Below, in pieces: positions 52,440 through 59,339 of a DNA stretch of 64,000 nucleotides. The notes under the pieces are model-generated. The model did not search any database. It was not told the DNA's origin and saw nothing but the letters and a program-made list of their open reading frames with translations. Positions within the stretch are counted from its first letter, which is position 1. Each line of letters opens with the position of its first letter. The stretch is from Streptantibioticus cattleyicolor NRRL 8057 = DSM 46488. GTDB lineage: Bacteria; Actinomycetota; Actinomycetes; Streptomycetales; Streptomycetaceae. The translations under genes and the position numbers were made by a program. Location of the stretch: positions 5,221,228-5,285,227 of the forward strand of contig NC_017586.1 in NCBI RefSeq assembly GCF_000240165.1. The letters run 5' to 3'.

Positions 52440-53021
52440 TCAGCTCGTGCCCATCACCTTGCGCACCGCGTCCCGGGTGCGGTCCATCACCGCCGCCACC
52501 GGGCCGACCAGCATGTTCTTCGCCGCCGACTCGGTACCCGGATGCGGATGGGTGGGCGCCACCGTCTCCGCCGCCCGTACCGCCTTGGCCATCGCCTGCA
52601 ACCGGGCCGGGTCGCCGGCCTCCCGCAGCCGGGGGAACTCGTAGGTCTCCTCCGCCTCCGCGTGCGCCAGCACGTCGTCCTTGAAGGCGGTGAACCTGGT
52701 GACGAAGTCCGGCGAGTCCGGGTCGGCGTCCTCCAGCGCGCTCAGCGTGTGCTTGGCCGCCGCCTCCTCCTTCAGCCGGGCGGAGACCACCTGGTCGCCG
52801 CCGGCCACCGCGCGCCGGGCGTAGGGGTGGACCACTTCCTCCTCGGCGGTCTCGTGCACCGCCAGCAGGTGGACCAGCCGGCCGAACGCCGCCGCGCGCT
52901 CCTTGCCGGTGCGGGCCAGCACCTCGTCCATCAGGCGGCGGACCTCCTCGTGCTGCGACTTCAGCAGCAGCACCACGTCATTGCTCTCCGGCTGCTCTCC
53001 GACGGTGGGGTGCTCCGTCAT
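52440..53021 (-). CDS. Hemerythrin HHE-domain protein
   Basis: A 193-residue four-helix protein with the iron-ligand pattern of HHE hemerythrins: LLLKSQHEEVRRLMDEVL (His), HLLAVHETAEEEVVHPYAR (His, Glu), KHTLSALE (His) and DVLAHAEAEETYEFPRL (His, Glu). It would bind a di-iron centre and O2 or reactive nitrogen/oxygen species. C-terminal 40 residues are flexible. GGGAGGAAGG precedes the ATG at 53021. First gene of the stress operon and directly downstream of a SigB-type promoter. Confidence 0.9.
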   Translation of the reverse strand: MTEHPTVGEQPESNDVVLLLKSQHEEVRRLMDEVLARTGKERAAAFGRLVHLLAVHETAEEEVVHPYARRAVAGGDQVVSARLKEEAAAKHTLSALEDADPDSPDFVTRFTAFKDDVLAHAEAEETYEFPRLREAGDPARLQAMAKAVRAAETVAPTHPHPGTESAAKNMLVGPVAAVMDRTRDAVRKVMGTS

Positions 53022-53063
53022 CGTCGTCCTTCCTCCCGGTTCGTAACGTCTCGGGTGCGGCGG

Positions 53064-53088
53064 GTACCCGTACCGGCGGCGGCGACAC
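53064..53088 (-). promoter_or_regulatory. SigB-type promoter of the hemerythrin operon
   Basis: On the minus strand GTGT (53088-53085), 15 bases, GGGTAC (53069-53064). It matches GNNT-N15-GGGTAC and ends 42 bases before the ATG. The spacer begins CGCCGCCGC, as in the promoter of the Vms1-like gene. Confidence 0.65.
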
Positions 53089-53184
53089 CACGACACATCC
53101 GGTCGCCCGGCGCGGGTTTGGGCCGGCGGTGGACGGGGACCCGGGCGGCATCCGATGGGCTGATCGGAGTGGGAATGAGGGAAA

Positions 53185-53215
53185 GTGGGCGCGGGTCCTC
53201 ACGGCCCGCGCCCAC
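53185..53215. other. Hairpin in the promoter region of the GNAT gene
   Basis: GTGGGCGCGGG (53185-53195) and CCCGCGCCCAC (53205-53215) form an 11-base-pair stem with a 9-base loop, between divergent genes where a terminator is not expected. It ends 26 bases before the GNAT start. Confidence 0.5.
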
Positions 53216-53241
53216 CTCATGCCCGGCATTACGATCACCGG

Positions 53242-53775
53242 GTGACCGCTGACTTCCTCGCCCGCGGCGAACGCGTCGCCATCCGCCGCCTCGCCCGCAC
53301 CGACCGCGCCGAGTTCACCCGGCTGGCCAGGCAGAACGCCGAACAGCACCGCCCGTGGCTGTTCCCGCCCACCACCGACGAGGAGTTCGACACCTACTAC
53401 GCCCGGCTCCAGGAACCGGTCCGGGACGGGTTCGCCATCTGCCTCGCCGACACCGGTGAACTCGCCGGCTACGTGACCATCAACAACATCGTGCACGGCG
53501 CCTTCCGCTGCGGCGCCCTGGGGTACGGCGGCTTCCTGCCCGGCCGGGGACTGGTCACCGAGGGCGTCGCGCTGGTGGTGCGGTACGCCTTCGAGCAGTT
53601 GGGGCTGCACCGGCTGGAGGTCAACATCCAGCCGGACAACGACCGTTCACTCGCGCTGGTGCGACGGCTCGGCATGCGCCGCGAGGGGTACTCGCCCGAC
53701 TTCCTCTTCATCGACGGCGCCTGGCGCGACCACGAACGCTGGGCGATCACCGCGGAGATGCTGGAGCGGGGGTGA
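53242..53775 (+). CDS. RimJ/RimL-type GNAT N-acetyltransferase
   Basis: A 177-residue acetyltransferase. VAIRRLARTDRAEFTRLARQ begins the fold; the acetyl-CoA loop is GYGGFLPGRGLVTEGVAL near residue 95, followed by LHRLEVNIQPDNDRSLALVRRLGMRREGY, the standard RimL helix-strand. Likely acetylates a protein N-terminus or small amine. The GTG at 53242 has no ribosome site; TACGAT 6 bases before it could be a -10, so translation may be leaderless. Convergent with the Vms1-like gene (13-base gap). Confidence 0.88.
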   Translation: MTADFLARGERVAIRRLARTDRAEFTRLARQNAEQHRPWLFPPTTDEEFDTYYARLQEPVRDGFAICLADTGELAGYVTINNIVHGAFRCGALGYGGFLPGRGLVTEGVALVVRYAFEQLGLHRLEVNIQPDNDRSLALVRRLGMRREGYSPDFLFIDGAWRDHERWAITAEMLERG

Positions 53776-53788
53776 CCCGCCGGCCCGC

Positions 53789-54919
53789 CTACCGCGCCGG
53801 CTCGGCCCAGCGCAGCAGCGCGCCCAGCCCGCCGGCCGGCGCCTCGGCCCCGTCCACCCGCAGCACCTCCGCCCCGGTGGCGGCGGCCGAACGCAGCAGC
53901 GCGTCGTCGGCCCGGGCCGGGGCGGGCCGGACCGCGCCCAGGTACGCGCTGTCGGTACGGCGGTCGGAGACCTGGTCGGGGTCGGTGCCCACCCACACCT
54001 CACGGGCCACGTCGGAGCCGTCGGGGTCGATCAGCAGCGCCGCGATGCGGTGTTCCCGGGCCGCCTCGACGAGCGCGGGGACCCCCTCGGCCGCCGCGGC
54101 CGGTCCGGCGCCGGTGGCCTTGGCCCGTTCGGCGCGGTAGCGCTCCAGCACGTCCAGGGTGTGTTCGCGCACCCGGTCGTGGCGCACCCGGTCCACGTCG
54201 TGGTCGAGCCGGCCGCGGTCGCCGGAGCCGGCCGCGCGGGAGCCGTGCTCGGACTCGGTGGTCACCGCCCGCACCGGTCCCGGGAGCCGCATCCGCACCT
54301 CGTGCCGGATGCGCGGATCGCCGGCGAGCACCACGACATCGGCACCGCACCGCCGCCACAGCCGGCTCAACTCCTCGGCGACCACGGTGGCGTTGCGTTC
54401 CCAGGTCTCCTCCACCGACCGGTCGAAGTGGTGCTCGGACCAGTCGGCGCTCGCCGTGCGGTGCACCGGCCACCGCTCGCCGGACACCTCACCCGCCGCG
54501 TGGGCGCCGGTGCCGGAACGCAACCAGAAGTCGGCGCCGGTGCGGTCCACCCGGGCCAGCAGGCAGGTCGGCTCCCGGGCCGCCAGCTCCACCAGCGGGG
54601 TCAGCCGGGGCAGCGCCGAGAAGTCCACCAGATCGGTGGCCGGCGCCCGCGCCAGCGGTACGTCCAGCACCACCTGGCCGGCGGTGGCGTACACCACGCG
54701 CCCGGCGGGTGAGCCGCCCGGCGCCGGGGTGGTCAGCGCCCGGTGGACCGCCTCCCGGGTCTCCCGGTCCGCGCCGTGCGCCTCCAGCTCGTCGCGGGCC
54801 GCGCGGGCCGCCAGCTCCCGTCGGGCGGCGGTGTCCTCGGCGGGCCGTCCGGTGGCGACGCAGACCGTGGCCCACGGGCCGGGACGGTCCAGCAGCGGGG
54901 CGGCGAAATCCAGCTCCAT
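53789..54919 (-). CDS. Vms1/baeRF2-family protein (Rv2629-like)
   Basis: A 376-residue protein of the bacterial eRF1-like (baeRF2) group related to Vms1/Ankzf1 peptidyl-tRNA hydrolases and to mycobacterial dormancy protein Rv2629. Segments: PWATVCVATGRPAEDTAARRE at residue 14, VVYATAGQVVLDVPLA near 78, CLLARVDRTGADFWLR near 115, VVAEELSRLWRRCGADVVVLAGDPRI near 180, and IAALLIDPDGSDVAREVWVG near 290. It may act on stalled ribosomes or tRNAs under stress. AGGAGG precedes the ATG at 54919. A SigB-type promoter is 40 bases upstream. Confidence 0.85.
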   Translation of the reverse strand: MELDFAAPLLDRPGPWATVCVATGRPAEDTAARRELAARAARDELEAHGADRETREAVHRALTTPAPGGSPAGRVVYATAGQVVLDVPLARAPATDLVDFSALPRLTPLVELAAREPTCLLARVDRTGADFWLRSGTGAHAAGEVSGERWPVHRTASADWSEHHFDRSVEETWERNATVVAEELSRLWRRCGADVVVLAGDPRIRHEVRMRLPGPVRAVTTESEHGSRAAGSGDRGRLDHDVDRVRHDRVREHTLDVLERYRAERAKATGAGPAAAAEGVPALVEAAREHRIAALLIDPDGSDVAREVWVGTDPDQVSDRRTDSAYLGAVRPAPARADDALLRSAAATGAEVLRVDGAEAPAGGLGALLRWAEPAR

Positions 54920-54937
54920 CGTTGCCTCCTGATCGCC

Positions 54938-54983
54938 GTATGGATGACCACGGCGCGGGTACCCGACGTTGCGGCGGCGACAC
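54938..54983. promoter_or_regulatory. Divergent SigB-type promoters sharing a GGGTACCC -10
   Basis: Minus strand: GTGT (54983-54980), 15 bases, GGGTAC (54964-54959), for the Vms1-like gene. Plus strand: GTAT (54938-54941), 15 bases, GGGTAC (54957-54962), for the DUF6158 gene. The two -10 elements overlap in the palindrome GGGTACCC (54957-54964). Confidence 0.65.
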
Positions 54984-55007
54984 GGATGACGCGGAGAAGG
55001 AGCGACC

Positions 55008-55250
55008 ATGGCCGAGCACGACAGCGGTGTGCCCGCCGAGCGGCTGGACGACCGGGTGCTGCTGCGGGAGCTGGAGGCGATCCACCGGACGCGGCACGAG
55101 ACGCTGCTGCACGGTTCGGCGGAGGCGCTGGCCACGCACACCGCGCGCATGCGGGAACTGGAGGCCGAGTATCTGCGCCGGCACCCCGCGCGGGTCCCCG
55201 CGGCCGGCCGCACCCGGGCCGGCGCCCGCGCCCGGGCCACCGAGGAGTAA
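55008..55250 (+). CDS. DUF6158-type small protein
   Basis: An 80-residue protein matching DUF6158: GVPAERLDDRVLLRELEAIH, then TRHETLLHGSAEALATHTAR and MRELEAEYLRRHP, mostly helical, with a basic alanine-rich tail. Function unknown; commonly stress-associated in actinobacteria. AAGGAGCGACC precedes the ATG. It is driven by the plus-strand half of the divergent SigB-type promoter and closed by a strong hairpin. Confidence 0.82.
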   Translation: MAEHDSGVPAERLDDRVLLRELEAIHRTRHETLLHGSAEALATHTARMRELEAEYLRRHPARVPAAGRTRAGARARATEE

Positions 55251-55269
55251 CGGCCCCGGATGGAACGCC

Positions 55270-55313
55270 CGAGCCCCGGCCGGCGCCTCCGAGGGCGCGC
55301 CGGCCGGGGCTCG
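55270..55313. terminator. Bidirectional terminator
   Basis: Perfect 17-base-pair stem (55270-55286 with 55297-55313), 10-base loop, between convergent DUF6158 and enolase-superfamily genes. Confidence 0.9.
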
Positions 55314-55320
55314 CCGCGTC

Positions 55321-56481
55321 TCACACCACCCGGTACCGCGCCACGTCCGCCTCCTTCAGCGTCAGCCCCAGCCCCGGTTCACCGGAGGCGCCCGGGGTGA
55401 CCGTCCCGCCGGTGGGGTCGAGCACCCCGTCGAAGAAGAGCGACTCGACGCGCACGTGGTCGTGGAACCACTCCAGATGCCGGGCGTTGGGCACGGCGGC
55501 GGCCACGTGGGCGTGGGCGTGCGGGGCGCGGTGGCCGGAGACGTCCAGGCAGTGCGCCCGGGCCAGCGCCGCCGCGCGCAGCCACTCGGTCACGCCACCG
55601 CACCGGGTCACGTCCACCTGGAGGCAGTCGACCGCGCCGGCCTGCGTCAGCCGGGCGAAGTACGGCAGGTCGTAGCCGTACTCACCGGCCGCCACGTCGC
55701 AGTCGAGGGCGTCGCGCACCACCCGCAGCCCGGCCAGGTCGTCGGCGGGTACCGGCTCCTCGAACCAGCTCACCCCGTAGTCGGCGAGCACCCGGCCGAC
55801 CCGTACCGCCTGCTTGCGCGCGTAGGCGCCGCCCGCGTCCACGAACAACTCGGCGCCGGAGCCGATCATCTCCCGGGCGTGCCGGGCCCGGGCCAGGTCC
55901 CGTGCCGGATCGCCGCCCCGGTCCTGACCGATCTGGATCTTCACCCGCCCGATGCCGTGGCCGCGCACCCACCCCTCCAGCTGGGTCGCCAGCCGCACGT
56001 CCGGATACGTGGTGAACCCCCCGCTGCCGTACACCGGGACCTCGGCCACCGCCGACCCCAGCAGCGTGGCCAGCGGCAGCCCCAGCAGCCGTGCCTTCAG
56101 GTCCCACAACGCCAGGTCCACCGCCGACAGGGCGCACGCGACCAGCCCCGGGCGCCCGGCGTCGCGCACCGCGCGGCACATCGCCTCGTGCGCCGCCGGC
56201 ACCTCCAGCGCCCCGCGCCCGATCACCTCGCCGGCCAGCAGCTCGTGCACCACCGCGCTCGTGGTGCCCGGCGCGTACGTCCAGCCCAGCCCGCTCACCT
56301 CGCCGCTGTACGCCCGCACCAGCACCACGCTGGTGGTGTCCCCGGCGGGGGAGTCGGTGGGCACCGCGTACGCCGACGCCTCCAGCCGCTCGACCACCGG
56401 CCCGCCGTCCGGCTCCGGCCACAGCCGCCCGTCGACCCGCCGCACCCGCCCGGCCCCGCCGCCTCCGTCCGTGCCTCGCAT
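55321..56481 (-). CDS. Enolase-superfamily (mandelate racemase-like) enzyme, probable acid-sugar dehydratase
   Basis: A 386-residue enzyme with an N-terminal capping domain and C-terminal barrel. Barrel motifs: VKIQIGQDRGG near residue 178 (family KxK base site, second Lys replaced by Gln), metal ligands Asp in LFVDAGGAY near 215, Glu in SWFEEPVP near 240 and Glu in AAGEYGYD near 266, and a His-rich SGHRAPHAHAH near 315 that supplies the other base. Likely dehydrates a sugar acid. Last gene of the oxidation operon; the ATG has GGGAGG upstream, 12 bases after the GMC stop. The Lys-to-Gln change makes the exact reaction uncertain. Confidence 0.85.
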   Translation of the reverse strand: MRGTDGGGGAGRVRRVDGRLWPEPDGGPVVERLEASAYAVPTDSPAGDTTSVVLVRAYSGEVSGLGWTYAPGTTSAVVHELLAGEVIGRGALEVPAAHEAMCRAVRDAGRPGLVACALSAVDLALWDLKARLLGLPLATLLGSAVAEVPVYGSGGFTTYPDVRLATQLEGWVRGHGIGRVKIQIGQDRGGDPARDLARARHAREMIGSGAELFVDAGGAYARKQAVRVGRVLADYGVSWFEEPVPADDLAGLRVVRDALDCDVAAGEYGYDLPYFARLTQAGAVDCLQVDVTRCGGVTEWLRAAALARAHCLDVSGHRAPHAHAHVAAAVPNARHLEWFHDHVRVESLFFDGVLDPTGGTVTPGASGEPGLGLTLKEADVARYRVV

Positions 56482-56493
56482 CCTGGGTCCTCC

Positions 56494-58212
56494 CTACGCC
56501 CGCACGCCGCGCCGGGCGCCTTCGATCAGCCGCTGCGCGGCGCGGTCGGCGAGCGCCATGATGGTCAGCGCCGGGTTGGCGCTGCCCTGGGTCGGCAGCA
56601 CGCTGCCGTCGGTGATGTACAGGTTGGGCACGGCGTGGGTGCGCAGCCAGGGGTCGACCACCCCGTCCTCGGGGCGGGCCGACATCCGGCAGCCGCCGAC
56701 CAGATGGGCGTAGCGCTCGATGGTCATCACCTCCGACGCCCCGGCGGCCCGCAGGATGTCCTCCATCACCCGGGTGGCGGCGGCCATCAACTGGTCGTCG
56801 TTGTCGCAGTGGCTGTGCGAGAACTCGGCGACCGGCAGCCCGTGGCGGTCGGTCTGGTCGGCGAGCGTGACCCGGTTGTCCGCCTGCGGCAGGAACTCGC
56901 AGAGCGCGCCGAGGGTGGCCCAGTGCGTGTAGTCGGCCATGTAGCGGCGCAGGTCGTCGCCCCAGTGGCCCTGCGCGGCGACGTGCTCGGCCCAGGTGAT
57001 CGGCAGCGGCGAGATGGTCTGCACGGAGAAGCCGCGCCGGTACGGCTTGGCCGGATCGGTCTCGTAGAACGCCTCGGTGGAGGTCTCCGGCGGCGGCGCC
57101 TTGTACATGCGCACCGTCTCCTCGAACCGCCCGGCGGTCTGCGGCGCCCCCTGCACCATCACGTACCGGCCCACCTGGTCGTGGTCGTTGCAAAGACCGT
57201 CGGGGAAGCGGGAGTTGGCCGAGTTCAGCAGCAGCCGCGGGGTCTCGATGGAGTATCCGGCCACCGCGACCATCCGGGCCCGCTGGACGTACTCCCGGCC
57301 GTGGTCGATGTAGCGCACCCCGGTGGCGTAGCGGCCCTGCGCGTCGGTCTCGATCGCGGTCACCATGGAGTGCGCCCGGATCTCGGCGCCGTGCGCCAGC
57401 GCGTCGGGGACGTGGGTGATCAGCGGCGACGCCTTGGCGTTGACCTTGCAGCCCTGGAGGCAGAAGCCGCGGTAGATGCAGTGCGGCCGGTTGCCGAACC
57501 GCCCGTTGGTGATGGCCACCGGACCCACCCGGGCCTCGATGCCCAGCTCCGCGCAACCGCGCAGCATGATCTCCCCGTTGCCGCTCACCGGGTGCGGCGC
57601 GTACGGGTACGGGTGCGGGTCGCCCCACGGCCAGTACTGCCCGGCCACCGGCAGCTCGCGCTCCAGCCGCACGTAGTACGGCGCCAGGTCCTCGTAGGCG
57701 ATGGGCCAGTCGGCGCCCACCCCGTCCTGGCTGCGGGTGCGGAAGTCGGAGGGGTGGAAACGCGGCGCGAACCCGGCGAAGTGCACCATCGAACCGCCCA
57801 CGCCGCGGCCGGAGTTGTTGGCCCCCAGCGGTACCGGGTTGGCGCCGCTGATCACCCGAGGCTCGTTCCAGTACAGATGGTGCGAGCCGGCCTCGTCGCT
57901 GACCCAGTCGTGCTCGATGTCCCAGAACGGCCCGGCCTCCAGACAGACCACCCGCCACCCGGCGTGCGCCAGCCGCTGGGTGACGGTGGCGCCGCCCGCC
58001 CCGCAGCCGATCACCACGATGTCGACCTCGTCGTCCGGGTCGAACCGCCGCATCGACTCCAGCAGCCGCCGGTCGAACCGCCGGTCGTCGTCGGGCAGCA
58101 GCCACGCCGAGGCGTTGCGCTCCCGGACGTCCGCCTGCGACCGGGCGGTCTCGCGCAGCGTGTCGACGGCCGGGCGCAGCCACCCGGTCCCGCGGGTCCG
58201 TCCCTGCTTCAC
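56494..58212 (-). CDS. GMC-family FAD oxidoreductase
   Basis: A 572-residue flavoprotein of the glucose-methanol-choline family. The FAD loop is VVIGCGAGGATVTQRLAHAG near residue 60, with LEAGP at the end of the strand. C-terminal active-site segment: HLVGGCRMS near 510, then LYITDGSVLPTQGSANPALTIMALADRAA. CIYRGFCLQGCKVNAKAS is typical of gluconate-dehydrogenase-type large subunits. It probably oxidises a sugar or polyol together with the subunit-3 protein upstream. The GTG at 58212 overlaps that gene's stop by 4 bases (GTGA) and follows GGGAGGA. No signal peptide. Confidence 0.92.
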   Translation of the reverse strand: MKQGRTRGTGWLRPAVDTLRETARSQADVRERNASAWLLPDDDRRFDRRLLESMRRFDPDDEVDIVVIGCGAGGATVTQRLAHAGWRVVCLEAGPFWDIEHDWVSDEAGSHHLYWNEPRVISGANPVPLGANNSGRGVGGSMVHFAGFAPRFHPSDFRTRSQDGVGADWPIAYEDLAPYYVRLERELPVAGQYWPWGDPHPYPYAPHPVSGNGEIMLRGCAELGIEARVGPVAITNGRFGNRPHCIYRGFCLQGCKVNAKASPLITHVPDALAHGAEIRAHSMVTAIETDAQGRYATGVRYIDHGREYVQRARMVAVAGYSIETPRLLLNSANSRFPDGLCNDHDQVGRYVMVQGAPQTAGRFEETVRMYKAPPPETSTEAFYETDPAKPYRRGFSVQTISPLPITWAEHVAAQGHWGDDLRRYMADYTHWATLGALCEFLPQADNRVTLADQTDRHGLPVAEFSHSHCDNDDQLMAAATRVMEDILRAAGASEVMTIERYAHLVGGCRMSARPEDGVVDPWLRTHAVPNLYITDGSVLPTQGSANPALTIMALADRAAQRLIEGARRGVRA

Positions 58213-58808
58213 CGCGGCTCCTCCCACGGCTCGCGTGCCCCCAGGCCCAGCCGCAGATAGCCGCGCGGATAGGCGGGGCCGCCGAAGCCGATCTCGTCCC
58301 AGGCGTGCGGATGCGCGTAGTAGGCCGCGCACAGGTAACGCGTCCACAGCGACCACACATGGCTCGCCGGCATGCCGTACCACTCGTGGGAGCCCAGCTC
58401 CTTGACGTGGGTCAGCAGCCGGTGCTGGTCGCCGTAGCCGATCGCGGCGAAGCCGGTGCCCTCGTGGCGCAGGCGCGCGTCCTCGTCGAGCCCGGCCAGC
58501 GAACGCCGCCAGGCGTCGCCGTCCTCGGGCATGTCCCGGTACCGCCAGCCGTCGATCTGGCCCTCGGCGAGCCGCTGGTCGACCAGTTCCAGCACCGGCA
58601 CCGGGCAGTCGTCGGGCAGGTCCAGCAGGTGGCCGGCGAGCGGGCGGGCCACCGCCACCTCGGGCGGGGTGAAGAACCGGGCGTCCGGCTGGGGGCCGAG
58701 CCGGGCCAGCACCACCCCGGCGGTCACCCGGTCCCAGTGGTCGGCCTGGTCCACCACCGAGCCGCCGCGCGCGGGGCGCCGTCGGCGCCGCGGGATGTCG
58801 TCGGCCAT
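58209..58808 (-). CDS. Gluconate 2-dehydrogenase subunit 3-family protein
   Basis: A 199-residue small subunit. The family pattern is visible: FFTPPEVAVARPLAGHLL near residue 45, VLELVDQRLAEGQIDGW near 72, and a C-terminal WSLWTRYLCAAYYAHPHAWDEIGFGGPAYPRGY region, read in pieces. In homologous dehydrogenases subunit 3 helps assemble or export the flavoprotein; here the basic N-terminus (RRRRRPARGG) lacks a hydrophobic core, so export is doubtful. Coupled to the GMC gene by a 4-base overlap. Confidence 0.88.
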   Translation of the reverse strand: MADDIPRRRRRPARGGSVVDQADHWDRVTAGVVLARLGPQPDARFFTPPEVAVARPLAGHLLDLPDDCPVPVLELVDQRLAEGQIDGWRYRDMPEDGDAWRRSLAGLDEDARLRHEGTGFAAIGYGDQHRLLTHVKELGSHEWYGMPASHVWSLWTRYLCAAYYAHPHAWDEIGFGGPAYPRGYLRLGLGAREPWEEPR

Positions 58809-58809
58809 C

Positions 58810-59331
58810 TCAGCGCTCCCGCCGCAGCACCGAGGCGAGCAGCCCCATCCCGCCGACCATGGACATCAGCAGCGGCGCGAACAGCGGCGGCCCCATCTCC
58901 ACGTTGTAGCGGGCCATCCGCCAGCCGCCGGGCTTCTGCGCGATGCCCCGCACATGCAGATAGGTGCCCTGCAGACCATTGGCCGCGATCGCCGCCGACG
59001 CCAGCGGCAACGCGGTGTGCGCCGCCCGCTCGCTGCGGAACGCCGCCACCCCGGCCGCCACCCCCACCGGACCGAGCAGCACCGGCCACCACATCACGCG
59101 GTTGCCGAACCCGGCCCGGTCGTGCTCCAGGTAGATCTCCGCCGCCGTGATCGCCGACCCGGCCGCGGTCAGCAGCGCCAACGACCGCTCCAGCCGCCCG
59201 TGGCGCACGTCCTCGGCGGCCCGCAGCGCGAACCGCGCGGCCCGTGCCTTCGTCCGCGTGGCGCCGGGGGAGCGGACCAGCCGGGCCGCCAGCCCCGGCA
59301 GCCGCGCGGCGGACGCGGCCCGGCTACTCAC
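58810..59331 (-). CDS. Four-helix membrane protein
   Basis: A 173-residue protein with four hydrophobic segments: ALLTAAGSAITAAEIYLEH near 58, MWWPVLLGPVGVAAGVAA near 83, ALPLASAAIAANGLQGTYL near 110, and LFAPLLMSMVGGMGLLASVL near 150. I do not recognise the family. The GTG at 59331 follows GAGGG, 8 bases after the stop of the ThDP enzyme, and its stop is 1 base from the subunit-3 start. It may anchor the dehydrogenase or carry electrons onward; that is inference from position only. Confidence 0.75.
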   Translation of the reverse strand: MSSRAASAARLPGLAARLVRSPGATRTKARAARFALRAAEDVRHGRLERSLALLTAAGSAITAAEIYLEHDRAGFGNRVMWWPVLLGPVGVAAGVAAFRSERAAHTALPLASAAIAANGLQGTYLHVRGIAQKPGGWRMARYNVEMGPPLFAPLLMSMVGGMGLLASVLRRER

Positions 59332-59339
59332 CGCCGCCC

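Noticed and set aside
53185-53215. Terminator upstream of the GNAT gene
   Set aside because: The flanking genes are divergent, so no transcript should end here; recorded only as a hairpin.
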